The position numbers were made by a program, and so were the translations under genes. Below are positions 9,739-18,694 of a stretch of 64,000 nt of DNA, in pieces (within the stretch, counting starts at the first letter, position 1; each line of letters opens with the position of its first letter). Below the pieces are notes generated by a model. The model made no database searches and was not told the origin of the DNA. It saw only the letters and a program-made list of their open reading frames with translations. This DNA is from Fidelibacterota bacterium (GTDB lineage Bacteria > Fidelibacterota > Marinisomatia > Marinisomatales > SCKK01): NCBI GenBank assembly GCA_004124475.1, contig SCKK01000009.1:17837-81836 (forward strand). Reading direction: 5' to 3'.

Positions 9739-11536
9739 CCTGATTAATTCACCAGCCCAACAATTTGATTCAAATTTACATTTTTTAGTCATATTGGCAG
9801 GAATAAATGACCTGTTACAGTTTGAGTTGTAGCGGTTGTAACAATTCAAGCCTCTATACAGGTATAAACAATATGATTTTGGTGTCTATTTCCATGAGGA
9901 ATGAGGCAAAATATTTGTTCTGAGCACACCTCTCTCCTTCAGTAGATAATCACCGTGTTGATTTTTCGAATAACCGGATTGTGGAAGAAATCCTGTCAGC
10001 ATAATAAAACAGGTGAAACAGGGTGGCTATTTGACTGATAGAGATATTTTAGTATATCCAGACACTTTTTCAGTAGACGCTTCAAGGGATAGGCAGTGGG
10101 TAAATGTATCTTTATTTTGGTCTTCATCTCCACAACCCTGGCACCAATCTTCAATAGTTTCAGACGAAGAGTATCCAAGGTAGCATTCGCAAGTTCCGTC
10201 CCTTTCAACAGTTGAGTCCTCAGAGCATGTAAAAGGACATACGCCGCAGAATGAAGAAATAGACGGAATTGATTGGCTTTGAAACTGTGACAGGATGTGC
10301 GATCACTTTTCGTGTAGGTTTTATGATCTTTGATACGCAGTTCCATACTTCCCCGTCCGCAATAAATCATCTCATACAGTGCCTTGGTTTTTGCATAGAC
10401 CATATCCGTACTGATAAACCGAACATTCAACCCATAGTCGCTCATCTCTACCTTTACCACAACCTTTCTGGCGTGAGACCAACTGCCAGCCTGATAGTAA
10501 AAAGAATGATACAGTTTCACTTTAGCTTGACGGTGATCATATAATTTTTTGGCGCTGTTAATGGTGGTCTGTGCTTGATTAAGCAGTTTTTTGTTGCTGG
10601 TGAGTCCAGCTATGGAATACATATTTTCCTGAGTCGCAATATAATCAAACACCTCCGGCGATGAAAAGTGACCATCTCCCCGAAATACAATGATGGTGTT
10701 TTCCCAGTGTGTACGGATTCGCTCCACGATAGACTTGAGATATCCCACTGTTTCTTTTCCACTGGAACGCTTCCCGGGACGTAATATGGCTGTAATGAAG
10801 TTTCCACTCATCCCCTCATAGACATGCAGAGGCATATAACAGGTCTCGTGATAATAACTGTTGAATAAAGCCATCTGCTGATGTCCGTGAACTACATGAT
10901 GCGTATCATCAAAATCGAGAACGATTACTTCAGGTTCCTCATCATATGAAGCAATAAAATGATCCATAAAGACATCCTTCATCTTTTCCAGTTCCGAATC
11001 AGTAATCCGGTTCTCCAAACGACTGATAGTCGGTTGTGATGCTAAATCATCCCCCTGAATGGGTAGATGCCCTACAGCCATCTTTATCGCAGGGTCTTTT
11101 CGTAAACTGTCACTGTCATTGGCATCCTCATATCCGCAGGAAATCTGATATACACGCTGTGCCAATATCTCCTCTGTGGAATGATCAATCGAATACGTTC
11201 GACGCGTATCATCAATACAGGATGAAAGAGACTTGATTATACCACAATTCCTTTCTATTTCACTTAATATAAGTACACCTGCATCACTGGTCATACTTCC
11301 GCCGTTAAAATCAAGGTCAACCTTTTTCCCACACACAGGAGATGTATTCATAGGCGTTGAGATAAGTTCTGAATTCGGTGAGGAAAATAGTTGGTGTTTG
11401 TCATTATGGCAGTCTAAATTTTGCTCGAATGTTTGCATGGGTTCTCCTGGCTATCTTGGGTTTTTAATTACCTTAATATAAGATAGTTACGGGGAACTCT
11501 GCGAACATTTATTGGGTTACTGATGAATTATTCAGG
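9739..11536 (-). mobile_element. IS1380-family insertion sequence with TTAG target duplication
   Basis: About 1.8 kb. The ends are inverted repeats: CCTGATTAATTCACCAG at the left, and the right end read inward is CCTGAATAATTCATCAG. Both sides are flanked directly by TTAG, which fits the 4-bp target duplication expected for this family. It lies between pilC and the NtrC-type regulator of the pilus cluster. Confidence 0.88.
9996..11438 (-). CDS. IS1380-family transposase
   Basis: A 480-aa DDE transposase. The DLDFNGGSMTSDAGVLIL start and the motifs VLDFDDTHH, IVFRGDGHFSSPE and GRGSMELRIKDHK are typical of IS1380. The first two carry the two catalytic aspartates and the last region carries the Glu. 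Length is normal and the frame is intact, so the element may still move. It is transcribed in the same direction as the pilus genes. Confidence 0.93.
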   Translation of the reverse strand: MQTFEQNLDCHNDKHQLFSSPNSELISTPMNTSPVCGKKVDLDFNGGSMTSDAGVLILSEIERNCGIIKSLSSCIDDTRRTYSIDHSTEEILAQRVYQISCGYEDANDSDSLRKDPAIKMAVGHLPIQGDDLASQPTISRLENRITDSELEKMKDVFMDHFIASYDEEPEVIVLDFDDTHHVVHGHQQMALFNSYYHETCYMPLHVYEGMSGNFITAILRPGKRSSGKETVGYLKSIVERIRTHWENTIIVFRGDGHFSSPEVFDYIATQENMYSIAGLTSNKKLLNQAQTTINSAKKLYDHRQAKVKLYHSFYYQAGSWSHARKVVVKVEMSDYGLNVRFISTDMVYAKTKALYEMIYCGRGSMELRIKDHKTYTKSDRTSCHSFKANQFRLFLHSAAYVLLHALRTQLLKGTELANATLDTLRLKLLKIGARVVEMKTKIKIHLPTAYPLKRLLKKCLDILKYLYQSNSHPVSPVLLC

Positions 11537-11548
11537 TTAGAAAGAGAA

Positions 11549-12973
11549 TCACGAATTTCTCTCATCATCCAATTCATACTTCTTAATTTTCCGGTACAAT
11601 GCTGTTCTCGATATTTCAAGGGAATTGGCTGCTTTACTGATATTGCCTTCAACTATTTTTAGAGCATCCTGTATAGCCATCTTTTCTGTATACCATAGAG
11701 GTGCTATACCATCTTCTTGCAAGGATCCTTCGTCAGAAGGACCCTGTGGGGAAAATCCAGACGATTCTTTTTTCTTAGGAATTACATCAGATGATTGTAT
11801 AACACCACGAAGCATTTTCTTATTTAGAACTGAAGCGTCTGAATTGAACAACATACGAGTTAATAAATTCTCCAATTCCCTGACATTTCCTGACAATTCA
11901 AGTTGCTTAAGTTCTTCGATCAAAGTCCAATCGATAAATCGAGATGACTTTCGATCCTTTCCTGTAAGTTTTCCGAGAACATGCAGAGTGAGAAGCAAAA
12001 TATCCTCACTTCTATTTCTTAATGGTGATAAATTAATAGGAATAACGTTAAGTCTATAAAGAAGATCAGATCTGAATTTTCTTTCGGAAATAAGCTCTTG
12101 GAGATTCTGATTCGTGGCTGAAATCAACCTAACGTCAATTTTCTTGTATGTGGTACTCCCCAAGCGTTCAATGATATGATCCTCTAATACACGTAACAAT
12201 TTTGCTTGAAGGCTAACCGGCATATCCCCGATTTCATCTAAGAACAGGTTTCCCTTGTCTGCCAGTTCAAATTTCCCTGGTTTGGGTTTATCCGCTCCTG
12301 TGAACGCCCCTTTTTCGAATCCGAATAACTCACTCTCCAACAAATTTTCGGGTATTGCTGCACAGTTCAGGGAAATAAACCGGTGATTTTTTCTGAAAGA
12401 AAGTTCGTGAATGGTTCTTGCGACCAATTCCTTCCCGCTACCACTCTCCCCAAAAATCAAAACCGTGAAATCCGTCTGAGCAACCTTAATGATTTGCTTA
12501 TATATTTCCAGCATGCCTATCGAATTCCCAATAAAAGGACCTAATCCATTTGGCCTTAAATGGTGTTTTGTTTTTTCAGGCATACTAGCCATAAGATCTT
12601 CAAAGAGTTTTAACTGTTTCAAAAGGTTTCCCACTTTCTTTGGAATCTCTTTATACCAAACAATCGAGAAAAGAAGCTGCATACTAATACTTATTTGACA
12701 GTCAATTTTAGAATCAGATGTAAATATGATCAAAGGAATCTGTTTTCTTAACTTGTATAATCTCCTGTGAAAATCGGAATAGTTTCTTTTAATTAAACTC
12801 CAATCCATCCAGATGGCAGAATAATTGTCTATGGCAACATAGCTTAATGTGGAGATCCAGTCATAAACTACTAAAATATCTTTTGACGTATCTTTAACAC
12901 CAGCTTGCAGCTCATTTAAAAGAAGCTTTTTGCCTTCTTTATTGGAAGAATCTACGCCTATTAAAAATTTCAT
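11549..12973 (-). CDS. Sigma-54-dependent NtrC/PilR-like transcription activator
   Basis: 474 aa. Residues about 1-125 are a degenerate receiver-like domain (LLNELQAG..., SAIWMDWSL). The AAA+ domain (about 150-380) has Walker A GESGSGKE, the sigma-54 contact loop GAFTGA, and Walker B GNLFLDEIGDMP. A Fis-type HTH closes the protein (NISKAANSLEISRTALYRKIKK). It is the likely activator of pilus genes from sigma-54 promoters; no partner histidine kinase is in the window. The linker at about residues 405-420 (SGFSPQGPSDEGSLQED) is encoded by a dispersed palindromic repeat that also sits inside aroK. It ends 12 bp before the IS1380 element. Confidence 0.9.
   Translation of the reverse strand: MKFLIGVDSSNKEGKKLLLNELQAGVKDTSKDILVVYDWISTLSYVAIDNYSAIWMDWSLIKRNYSDFHRRLYKLRKQIPLIIFTSDSKIDCQISISMQLLFSIVWYKEIPKKVGNLLKQLKLFEDLMASMPEKTKHHLRPNGLGPFIGNSIGMLEIYKQIIKVAQTDFTVLIFGESGSGKELVARTIHELSFRKNHRFISLNCAAIPENLLESELFGFEKGAFTGADKPKPGKFELADKGNLFLDEIGDMPVSLQAKLLRVLEDHIIERLGSTTYKKIDVRLISATNQNLQELISERKFRSDLLYRLNVIPINLSPLRNRSEDILLLTLHVLGKLTGKDRKSSRFIDWTLIEELKQLELSGNVRELENLLTRMLFNSDASVLNKKMLRGVIQSSDVIPKKKESSGFSPQGPSDEGSLQEDGIAPLWYTEKMAIQDALKIVEGNISKAANSLEISRTALYRKIKKYELDDERNS
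11719..11762. repeat. GGATCC-type palindromic repeat inside the activator gene
   Basis: GGATCCTTCGTCAGAAGGA followed by CCCTGTGGGGAAAATCCAGA. A nearly identical copy lies in aroK (57216-57264) and a weaker one at 27523-27551. Here it is read in frame and codes the linker between the AAA+ and HTH domains. Confidence 0.75.
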
Positions 12974-12980
12974 AAATTTT

Positions 12981-14642
12981 TCAATCTATCGTTATCCTGA
13001 CCATTTCATCTACAGATGTTCTACCGGAAACCACATAATCAAGTGCTGCTTCTTTCAAAGTAGTCATACCGTTTTTGACAGCAATTTCTTTTATATCATT
13101 GACGGTAGAGTGTTTGTTGACCAACTCAACAATATCATCATTAGGTAATAATAGCTCATAAACTCCAGCTCGTCCGAAATAACCGGAATTTTTACAATGA
13201 ATACATCCAACAGGAGAAAATAAAGTTCCGGAAAATTCTCCGTCGATTCTCAGTGAATTTAATACACTTTCATTCGGTTCTATTTCTACTTTACAGCGAG
13301 GACAAAGCAAACGAATTAAACGTTGAGCCAGGATTGCACGAACCGTAGAACTTACAAGGTAAGCATCTAATCCCATGTCAAGCATTCTGGTAAAACTTGA
13401 AGCGGCATCATTCGTATGGATAGTACTAAACACTAAGTGTCCCGTTAAGGCAGCTCGAATGGCAAGTTCTATGGTATCTACATCTCTCATCTCACCCACC
13501 ATTATAATGTCCGGGTCTTGGCGCATCATTGATCGTAAAGCCGTGGAAAACGAAAGACCTGCTTTTTCATTTACTTGTCCTTGAACAATATTACCCAACT
13601 TATACTCGATAGGATCCTCAATGGTCATAATATTGACTTCTACTGTATTGATAATATTCAATGTTGCGTACAAAGTTGTTGTTTTTCCGCTTCCGGTTGG
13701 ACCCGAAACAAGGACGATTCCATTGGGATAATGGATGACTTTTCGCCATATTTCCAATGTCTTTTCCGCAAATCCCAATTTATATAACTCTATCTTACTT
13801 TTTCTCTCGTCTAAAATACGTAAAACAGCTTTTTCACCATGGGATGCTGGAAAAGTTGAGGCACGCATATCTACTTTAACTTTCCCATTTTCATAACTGA
13901 ATCGTCCATCTTGTGGCCTTCGAGTTTCAGCAATATCCATATCGGCAAGAATTTTTACACGGGAAATCAGAGGTGCGGTAGATGATTTCGGTATTGTATA
14001 ATATTGTTGTAATACTCCATCCACTCGAAACCGTATTCGCAGATCATGTTCGCGAGGTTCTATGTGAATATCACTGGCACCAATCTTTATTGCCTCGTCA
14101 AAAAGCATATTAACTGCAGAAATTATTTCAGTATCTTCTGCTATTTCTTTGGATATCACCCGGGCTTCAGGTTTCCCCCCTTTATCTTTGATGGATTTTT
14201 CATATTTTGCTGCACCATAAAAGAGATCAATTGCTTGCTCGATGTCATACTCTGTTGCTAAAACCAGGTCGATATCTTTCCCAGTTTTCTGGTTTAAATT
14301 GTCGATTACTTCAACACTATATGGATCGGATATGGCAACGGTGAGTGAATTACCAATAATAAACAGCGGCATTATTTTCTTTTCTTTCGCAAATTTTTCG
14401 TCAACCAAACTGAGCGCTTCTTTTTGGACTTCATACCTCAGAAGACGTAAATATGGAATCTCCATTTGACCACTTAAGGACTCCATGAGTTCATCTTCCG
14501 TAAGAAGACCCATAGCCACAACCGCTCTACCCAAATAAGTATCGTGCATACGACCATATTGTAGAGCATCTTCTAACTGTTTCTGATCAATTTTCCCAGA
14601 ATCAATTAGAATTTCACCAAGTCTCTTTTTTTGAGTAGCCAC
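12981..14642 (-). CDS. pilB: Type IV pilus assembly ATPase
   Basis: A 553-aa GspE/PilB-type hexameric ATPase that powers pilus (or pseudopilus) assembly. It starts at GTG 14642 with AGAAGG upstream. The N-terminal MshEN-like domain (about 1-160) is followed by a core with Walker A GPTGSGKTTTL (about residue 317), the Asp box, Walker B DIIMVGEMRD and the His box HTNDAASSFTR. A CPRC...CIHC zinc motif near residue 460 is typical of PilB. Gene spacing is tight (12 bp to pilD, 8 bp to the activator), so they form one transcription unit. Confidence 0.95.
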   Translation of the reverse strand: MATQKKRLGEILIDSGKIDQKQLEDALQYGRMHDTYLGRAVVAMGLLTEDELMESLSGQMEIPYLRLLRYEVQKEALSLVDEKFAKEKKIMPLFIIGNSLTVAISDPYSVEVIDNLNQKTGKDIDLVLATEYDIEQAIDLFYGAAKYEKSIKDKGGKPEARVISKEIAEDTEIISAVNMLFDEAIKIGASDIHIEPREHDLRIRFRVDGVLQQYYTIPKSSTAPLISRVKILADMDIAETRRPQDGRFSYENGKVKVDMRASTFPASHGEKAVLRILDERKSKIELYKLGFAEKTLEIWRKVIHYPNGIVLVSGPTGSGKTTTLYATLNIINTVEVNIMTIEDPIEYKLGNIVQGQVNEKAGLSFSTALRSMMRQDPDIIMVGEMRDVDTIELAIRAALTGHLVFSTIHTNDAASSFTRMLDMGLDAYLVSSTVRAILAQRLIRLLCPRCKVEIEPNESVLNSLRIDGEFSGTLFSPVGCIHCKNSGYFGRAGVYELLLPNDDIVELVNKHSTVNDIKEIAVKNGMTTLKEAALDYVVSGRTSVDEMVRITID

Positions 14643-14654
14643 GTTTTTAACCTT

Positions 14655-15434
14655 CTAATTCAAAAACTTCGAATACCAATCAATGATATTTGACCCCCAT
14701 AAAATAGATACAAACACCCCTAGGCTCAAAAAAGGACCAAAAGGAATTCTCTGACCCATGGATACTTTACCCAAAAGTAAAAATAGAATTAATAAAATTG
14801 CCGCCGAAAAAAAAGCGATTGCAGATGCTACCAGTCCTTCCTGCCACCCGAGGATAAGTCCTATTAATGCCGCATATTTCACATCACCCATTCCCATACT
14901 TTCTTTTTTAAAAATAAATTCACCAAAAAGGCCGATAAATAGAAAACCTAAACCCAATCCTAAAGCGCCCCAAATGTGGCTCAATATTCCTGAAAAAATA
15001 CCAGGTCCCTTTAAACTATCCAATATCAGAATATAAGCTGTAGGAATCAGACAAACGAGGAGCAGTTTATTTGGGATTATCTGGTGATCTAAATCGATAA
15101 AAGTTATAATCACTATCAGAGATAATAAGAAAACTGAAACTACAAACTCCCCAGTCAATCCAAATCGGTCATACATGAGTATAAAGATCAGAGCTGTTAA
15201 AACTTCTACAATTATATACCGATAGGAGATTCTTGTATTACAGGAATTGCATCGACCTCCAAGAAGTATAAAACTTAACACGGGAATATTTTCCCATGCC
15301 TTGATTTGATGATTACATTTTGGACAATGAGAACGTGGAAAAACGATAGATTCTCCACGAGGTATCCGGTAAATACAGACATTAAGAAAACTACCTACCA
15401 TCAATCCAAAACCAATTATAAAGACGAGACCCAT
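14655..15434 (-). CDS. pilD: Prepilin peptidase / N-methyltransferase
   Basis: A 259-aa polytopic inner-membrane aspartic protease (GspO/PilD family) that cleaves and N-methylates type IV prepilins. The N-terminal methyltransferase loop has CPKCNHQIKAWENIP and CNSC (four zinc Cys). Catalytic Asp motifs are TFIDLDHQIIPN and GMGDVKYAALIG. About seven membrane helices. Its presence implies prepilins, but no prepilin gene was recognised in the window. Confidence 0.95.
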   Translation of the reverse strand: MGLVFIIGFGLMVGSFLNVCIYRIPRGESIVFPRSHCPKCNHQIKAWENIPVLSFILLGGRCNSCNTRISYRYIIVEVLTALIFILMYDRFGLTGEFVVSVFLLSLIVIITFIDLDHQIIPNKLLLVCLIPTAYILILDSLKGPGIFSGILSHIWGALGLGLGFLFIGLFGEFIFKKESMGMGDVKYAALIGLILGWQEGLVASAIAFFSAAILLILFLLLGKVSMGQRIPFGPFLSLGVFVSILWGSNIIDWYSKFLN

Positions 15435-15759
15435 TGATAGAGTCCTATAGCTCAGTTCTAAATACTGACTGATCCGTCAGTTGACGGATGATCATTATGA
15501 GGAGTTAAGACGTGAAACATAATGCGCCTGCCCTGTAGCGAAGCGTATCGGGGTGATCCGTAATTAGTGCCTGTCCCGCCAGTCTGCCCCACTCCGTGGG
15601 TGGCTGGCAGGCGGAGTGGGCAGGGCAGGCATTCTTCATTCTTAATTCTGCATTCTTCATTCTATTTCCCTTCGCCCTTACTCTGTGGAATTCCTAATCC
15701 CGAAACTTCGGGATATTCCACAGGGTAAACCTTAGCCTAAGTTATACAAATCCTCTATC
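15435..15759. other. Intergenic repeat-rich stretch between pilD and the receiver gene
   Basis: No gene. It holds several palindromes: TGATCCGTCAGTTGACGGAT, a GCCTGCC...GGCAGG inverted repeat at about 15570-15630, a simple ATTCTTCATTCTTAATTCTG run at 15631-15662, and CCCGAAACTTCGGG near 15700. The cluster was probably expanded here by dispersed repeats. Confidence 0.6.
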
Positions 15760-16128
15760 TTACGCCAATATAGCATTGATTTTTTCTACCAATGTCTTCG
15801 GATTTACCGGTTTGGTAATATACATATCAGAGCCACTAATTTTACCAAGTTCTTTATCTTTATCAGTATCTTTTGCAGATACAATAATTATGGGAATATG
15901 TTTGTATTTATCATCAAATTTCAGTAAACGACATACCTGAAACCCATTTAACTTGGGTAACATTAAATCAAGGATAATCAAATCTGGCATTTCTTTTCTG
16001 GCGGAAATTATACCACTAAATCCATCATTGGCTGTTATTGTTTCAAAATCATTCTTGTCCAGAAACCGTTTTATTGGTTCAATAAAAAATTCCTCATCAT
16101 CTACTATCAGTATTTTCTTTTTTGCCAT
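15760..16128 (-). CDS. Stand-alone response-regulator receiver (PilG/PilH-like)
   Basis: 122 aa from ATG 16128. The frame is open upstream to 16266, but that part runs through a GC hairpin repeat. It is a CheY-like domain with ILIVDDEEFF (acidic pocket), PDLIILDLMLPKLNG (phospho-acceptor Asp), IIVSAKD (switch Thr/Ser) and YITKPVNP (conserved Lys). There is no output domain, so it acts by protein contact. Its place between prepilin peptidase and a PilT-type gene suggests control of pilus motor activity, as with PilG/PilH; this is inference from context. Confidence 0.85.
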   Translation of the reverse strand: MAKKKILIVDDEEFFIEPIKRFLDKNDFETITANDGFSGIISARKEMPDLIILDLMLPKLNGFQVCRLLKFDDKYKHIPIIIVSAKDTDKDKELGKISGSDMYITKPVNPKTLVEKINAILA

Positions 16129-16144
16129 TCTTAATCCTTTTTCA

Positions 16145-16207
16145 AGTTTCTCCCGACCCCCCCGACCCCCCCGACAAGTCGGGGTCGGGGGGGTCGGGGG
16201 GACAAGT
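16145..16207. repeat. Very GC-rich hairpin inside the pilus operon
   Basis: Runs of CCCCCCCGAC on the left face GTCGGGG and GTCGGGGGGG on the right around a GACAAGTC centre, giving a stem of about 24 bp. CAAGTTTCT flanks it on both sides. It belongs to a CCGACTTGTCGG palindrome family also at 20937-20985, about 44012-44034 and 56781-56802. Confidence 0.8.
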
Positions 16208-16269
16208 TTCTTGCAGAGTCTCCAACGGAGTCGGTGACCTGTCCGTAGGACACTGTGTGCGGACAAGAT

Positions 16270-17373
16270 TTATTCTTCAAAGGACAATTCAATCTTTTGA
16301 GTAAAAATCTGTTCTTCTTTCGACCTGATTTCCAATTTTAAATCAGTCGGTCTGTCCGAACATCGTATCGCTGTCTCCTGATCAATTATTCCCTCTTTAA
16401 AAAGTTTATATAAAGACTGGTCAAATAACTGCATTCCCTCGACAGTTGAGGATTCAATAGTATGTCGTAACAGTTCGATTTCACCCTTATGTATCAAATC
16501 TCTTACTCGTGCGGAAGCGAGTAAAATTTCAAGAGCAGCGATTCTCTTTCCATCCATTGTAGGTACCAATCGTTGTGCGATTACTGCACGAAGATTTTGA
16601 CTTAATTGAAGTTTTATCATTTCATGCTGAGATGATTCATAAAAACTCATAATTCTTTCAATCGTCTGATAAGCATTATTGGCATGCAAGGTACTCAGGA
16701 CAAGATGCCCAGTTTCAGAAAAACCTAAGGCAGCACTCATGGTAATCTGATCTCTAATCTCCCCAATCAATAACATTGATGGCGCTTCTCGTAGTGCGCT
16801 CCTTAAAGCTGCATGGAAAGTCTTGGTATCCTCTCCAATTTCCCGTTGATTAACAATTCCCTTTTTATGGTTGTGTAAGAACTCAACAGGATCTTCCAAT
16901 GTTAAAATATGACCTGAAATAGATGAGTTACGATGATCCACCATTGCAGCCAAGGTGGTTGATTTACCTGATCCGGTGGCGCCAACAACCAATACCAATC
17001 CTATCTCATTTAACGCTAAATCCCCGAGTATCTGTGGCAGATTCAAATCTTCTAATGTTTGAATATTTGAAAGAATTCTCCGAATTACAAATGCATCGGA
17101 ATTTCTTTGCCTGAAAAAATTGACTCTAAAACGACCCACACCTGGGAGACTGTACGTAAAATCAAGTTCATATTCCTCCATGAAGATTTTTAATTGCTTT
17201 TTGGTCAACAAGTTCTCCTTTAAACCTTTGATAATTTCTGGTGTAATCTTTTCCTTTTCCAGGGGGAGTATGTTTCCAGAAATCTTTAACATGGGATATG
17301 TTCCAATACTTATGAACAAGTCAGAAGCATCAGCTTCTATCATAACGTTTAGTAGGTCTTTAATTGTATACAT
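16270..17373 (-). CDS. PilT/PilU-like pilus retraction ATPase
   Basis: 367 aa from ATG 17373 (MYTIKDLLNVMIEADASDLF matches the PilT N-terminus; the frame stays open upstream to 17418). Walker A VVGATGSGKSTTLAAM, Asp box TLEDPVEFLHNH, Walker B MLLIGEIRD and His-box region STLHANNAYQTIERI are present. It differs from the neighbouring canonical PilT in having a longer C-terminal tail, as PilU does, so it is probably the second, accessory retraction motor. Confidence 0.9.
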   Translation of the reverse strand: MYTIKDLLNVMIEADASDLFISIGTYPMLKISGNILPLEKEKITPEIIKGLKENLLTKKQLKIFMEEYELDFTYSLPGVGRFRVNFFRQRNSDAFVIRRILSNIQTLEDLNLPQILGDLALNEIGLVLVVGATGSGKSTTLAAMVDHRNSSISGHILTLEDPVEFLHNHKKGIVNQREIGEDTKTFHAALRSALREAPSMLLIGEIRDQITMSAALGFSETGHLVLSTLHANNAYQTIERIMSFYESSQHEMIKLQLSQNLRAVIAQRLVPTMDGKRIAALEILLASARVRDLIHKGEIELLRHTIESSTVEGMQLFDQSLYKLFKEGIIDQETAIRCSDRPTDLKLEIRSKEEQIFTQKIELSFEE

Positions 17374-17445
17374 TGTTAATCGTCTTGTAATTTCTTCACC
17401 GGAGTTCCTTGGGAACAATTTTTACCGACGGTATTCGTGATGCGT

Positions 17446-17532
17446 GATAATTGGTAACTGGTAACTGGTTATTGGTACTACCACTCCACCTCTCACTACT
17501 CTACCACTCACCAGTTACCACTCACTACTCAA
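17446..17532. repeat. Low-complexity word repeat
   Basis: Variations on TGGTAACTGGTAACTGGTTA, ACCACTCACC and ACTCACTACTC. Related words recur at 44466-44558 just before trpE. It is not a CRISPR: units are unequal and no spacers exist. Confidence 0.55.
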
Positions 17533-17631
17533 CATTTCCTCAGCCTTTACCTTAATCTCAGCCTTTTTCCGAGGATCCTTTGGATAATTAATTCGCTCCA
17601 AAAGAGACCCTCTAGGTTGTAGCTATGTTCT

Positions 17632-18687
17632 TTAATTGAATTTTTTCATGAATTCATCGGGATTTGGTACGGCAGACAAAGCCTCGTCTTTCTCTATTAA
17701 TCCTTGATCGTAGATTTTCATCAACGATTGTTCCATAGTGACCATTCCGATATTACTACTCGTTTGAAGAATAGAAGGCAATTGAAAAGTCTTATTCTCA
17801 CGAATAAGATTCGAAACAGCTGGGGTTCCGATCATAATTTCAAATACCGCTATTCTGCCTCCACCTTTTTTCTTTAAAAGGTTTTGAGAGACCACCCCTA
17901 TAATCGATTCACTTAGCATCACCCGGATTTGACTCTGCCTCTCTGCAGGAAATTGATCTATAATACGGTCTACTGTTTTTGTGGCATTTACGGTGTGTAA
18001 AGTGCCAAATACAAGATGTCCCGTCTCAGCTGCTGTGATTGCTAAAGCGGTTGTTTCCAAATCCCGCATCTCACCTACCACAATCACATCCGGGTCTTCC
18101 CTGAGTGCACTTCTCAATGCCCTGGCAAAAGAATGTGTATTGGTACCAACTTCTCGATGGTTAATCAAAGATTTTTTACTCATATGGATGAACTCAACCG
18201 GGTCTTCAATCGTGATAATATGTCTTCGCTGGTGGCTGTTGATATAGTCAATAATTGTGTTTAAGGTGGTGGATTTCCCACTTCCGGTTGGACCTGTAAC
18301 CAGAATCAATCCTTTTTCACGCATAGCGAGATCTTTTAAAACCTCAGGTAAACCCAATTCTTCAAAAGTAAAAGAACGTTCGGAAATGGCTCTCAATACT
18401 GCTGTATCCCCATGTAACCCTTTGAATACATTGACACGAAACCTACCAATTCCATGGAAATCACAGGAAAAATCAATCTCAAATTCCTCTTCGTATACCC
18501 GTCGCTGTTCATCATTCATGATATCATACACCATAATATGTACTTCTTCAGGTTGCAATGGATTGAGTTTTGCCCGGTGAATCTCACCATTTATACGCAC
18601 AATAGGTGGAGAATAAGGACTCAGATGAAGGTCTGAAGCATCTTCTCCACGCATAAAATTCAATAACTCATGTATTTCCACAATCAT
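17632..18687 (-). CDS. pilT: Type IV pilus retraction ATPase
   Basis: 351 aa, close to the usual PilT length. The N-terminal PAS-like domain (GEDASDLHLSPYSPPIVRI) is followed by Walker A VTGPTGSGKSTTLNTI, Asp box TIEDPVEFIH, Walker B VIVVGEMRDLET and His box GTLHTVNATKTVDRI. The AIRNLIRE-like motif appears as TPAVSNLIREN. It drives pilus retraction. Having this and the second PilT-type gene argues for true type IV pili rather than only a type II secretion system. Confidence 0.94.
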   Translation of the reverse strand: MIVEIHELLNFMRGEDASDLHLSPYSPPIVRINGEIHRAKLNPLQPEEVHIMVYDIMNDEQRRVYEEEFEIDFSCDFHGIGRFRVNVFKGLHGDTAVLRAISERSFTFEELGLPEVLKDLAMREKGLILVTGPTGSGKSTTLNTIIDYINSHQRRHIITIEDPVEFIHMSKKSLINHREVGTNTHSFARALRSALREDPDVIVVGEMRDLETTALAITAAETGHLVFGTLHTVNATKTVDRIIDQFPAERQSQIRVMLSESIIGVVSQNLLKKKGGGRIAVFEIMIGTPAVSNLIRENKTFQLPSILQTSSNIGMVTMEQSLMKIYDQGLIEKDEALSAVPNPDEFMKKFN

Positions 18688-18694
18688 ACTCAGT

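Noticed and set aside
16145..17532. CRISPR array
   Set aside because: Repeats here are either one large hairpin or irregular short words; there are no equal repeats with unique spacers and no cas genes.
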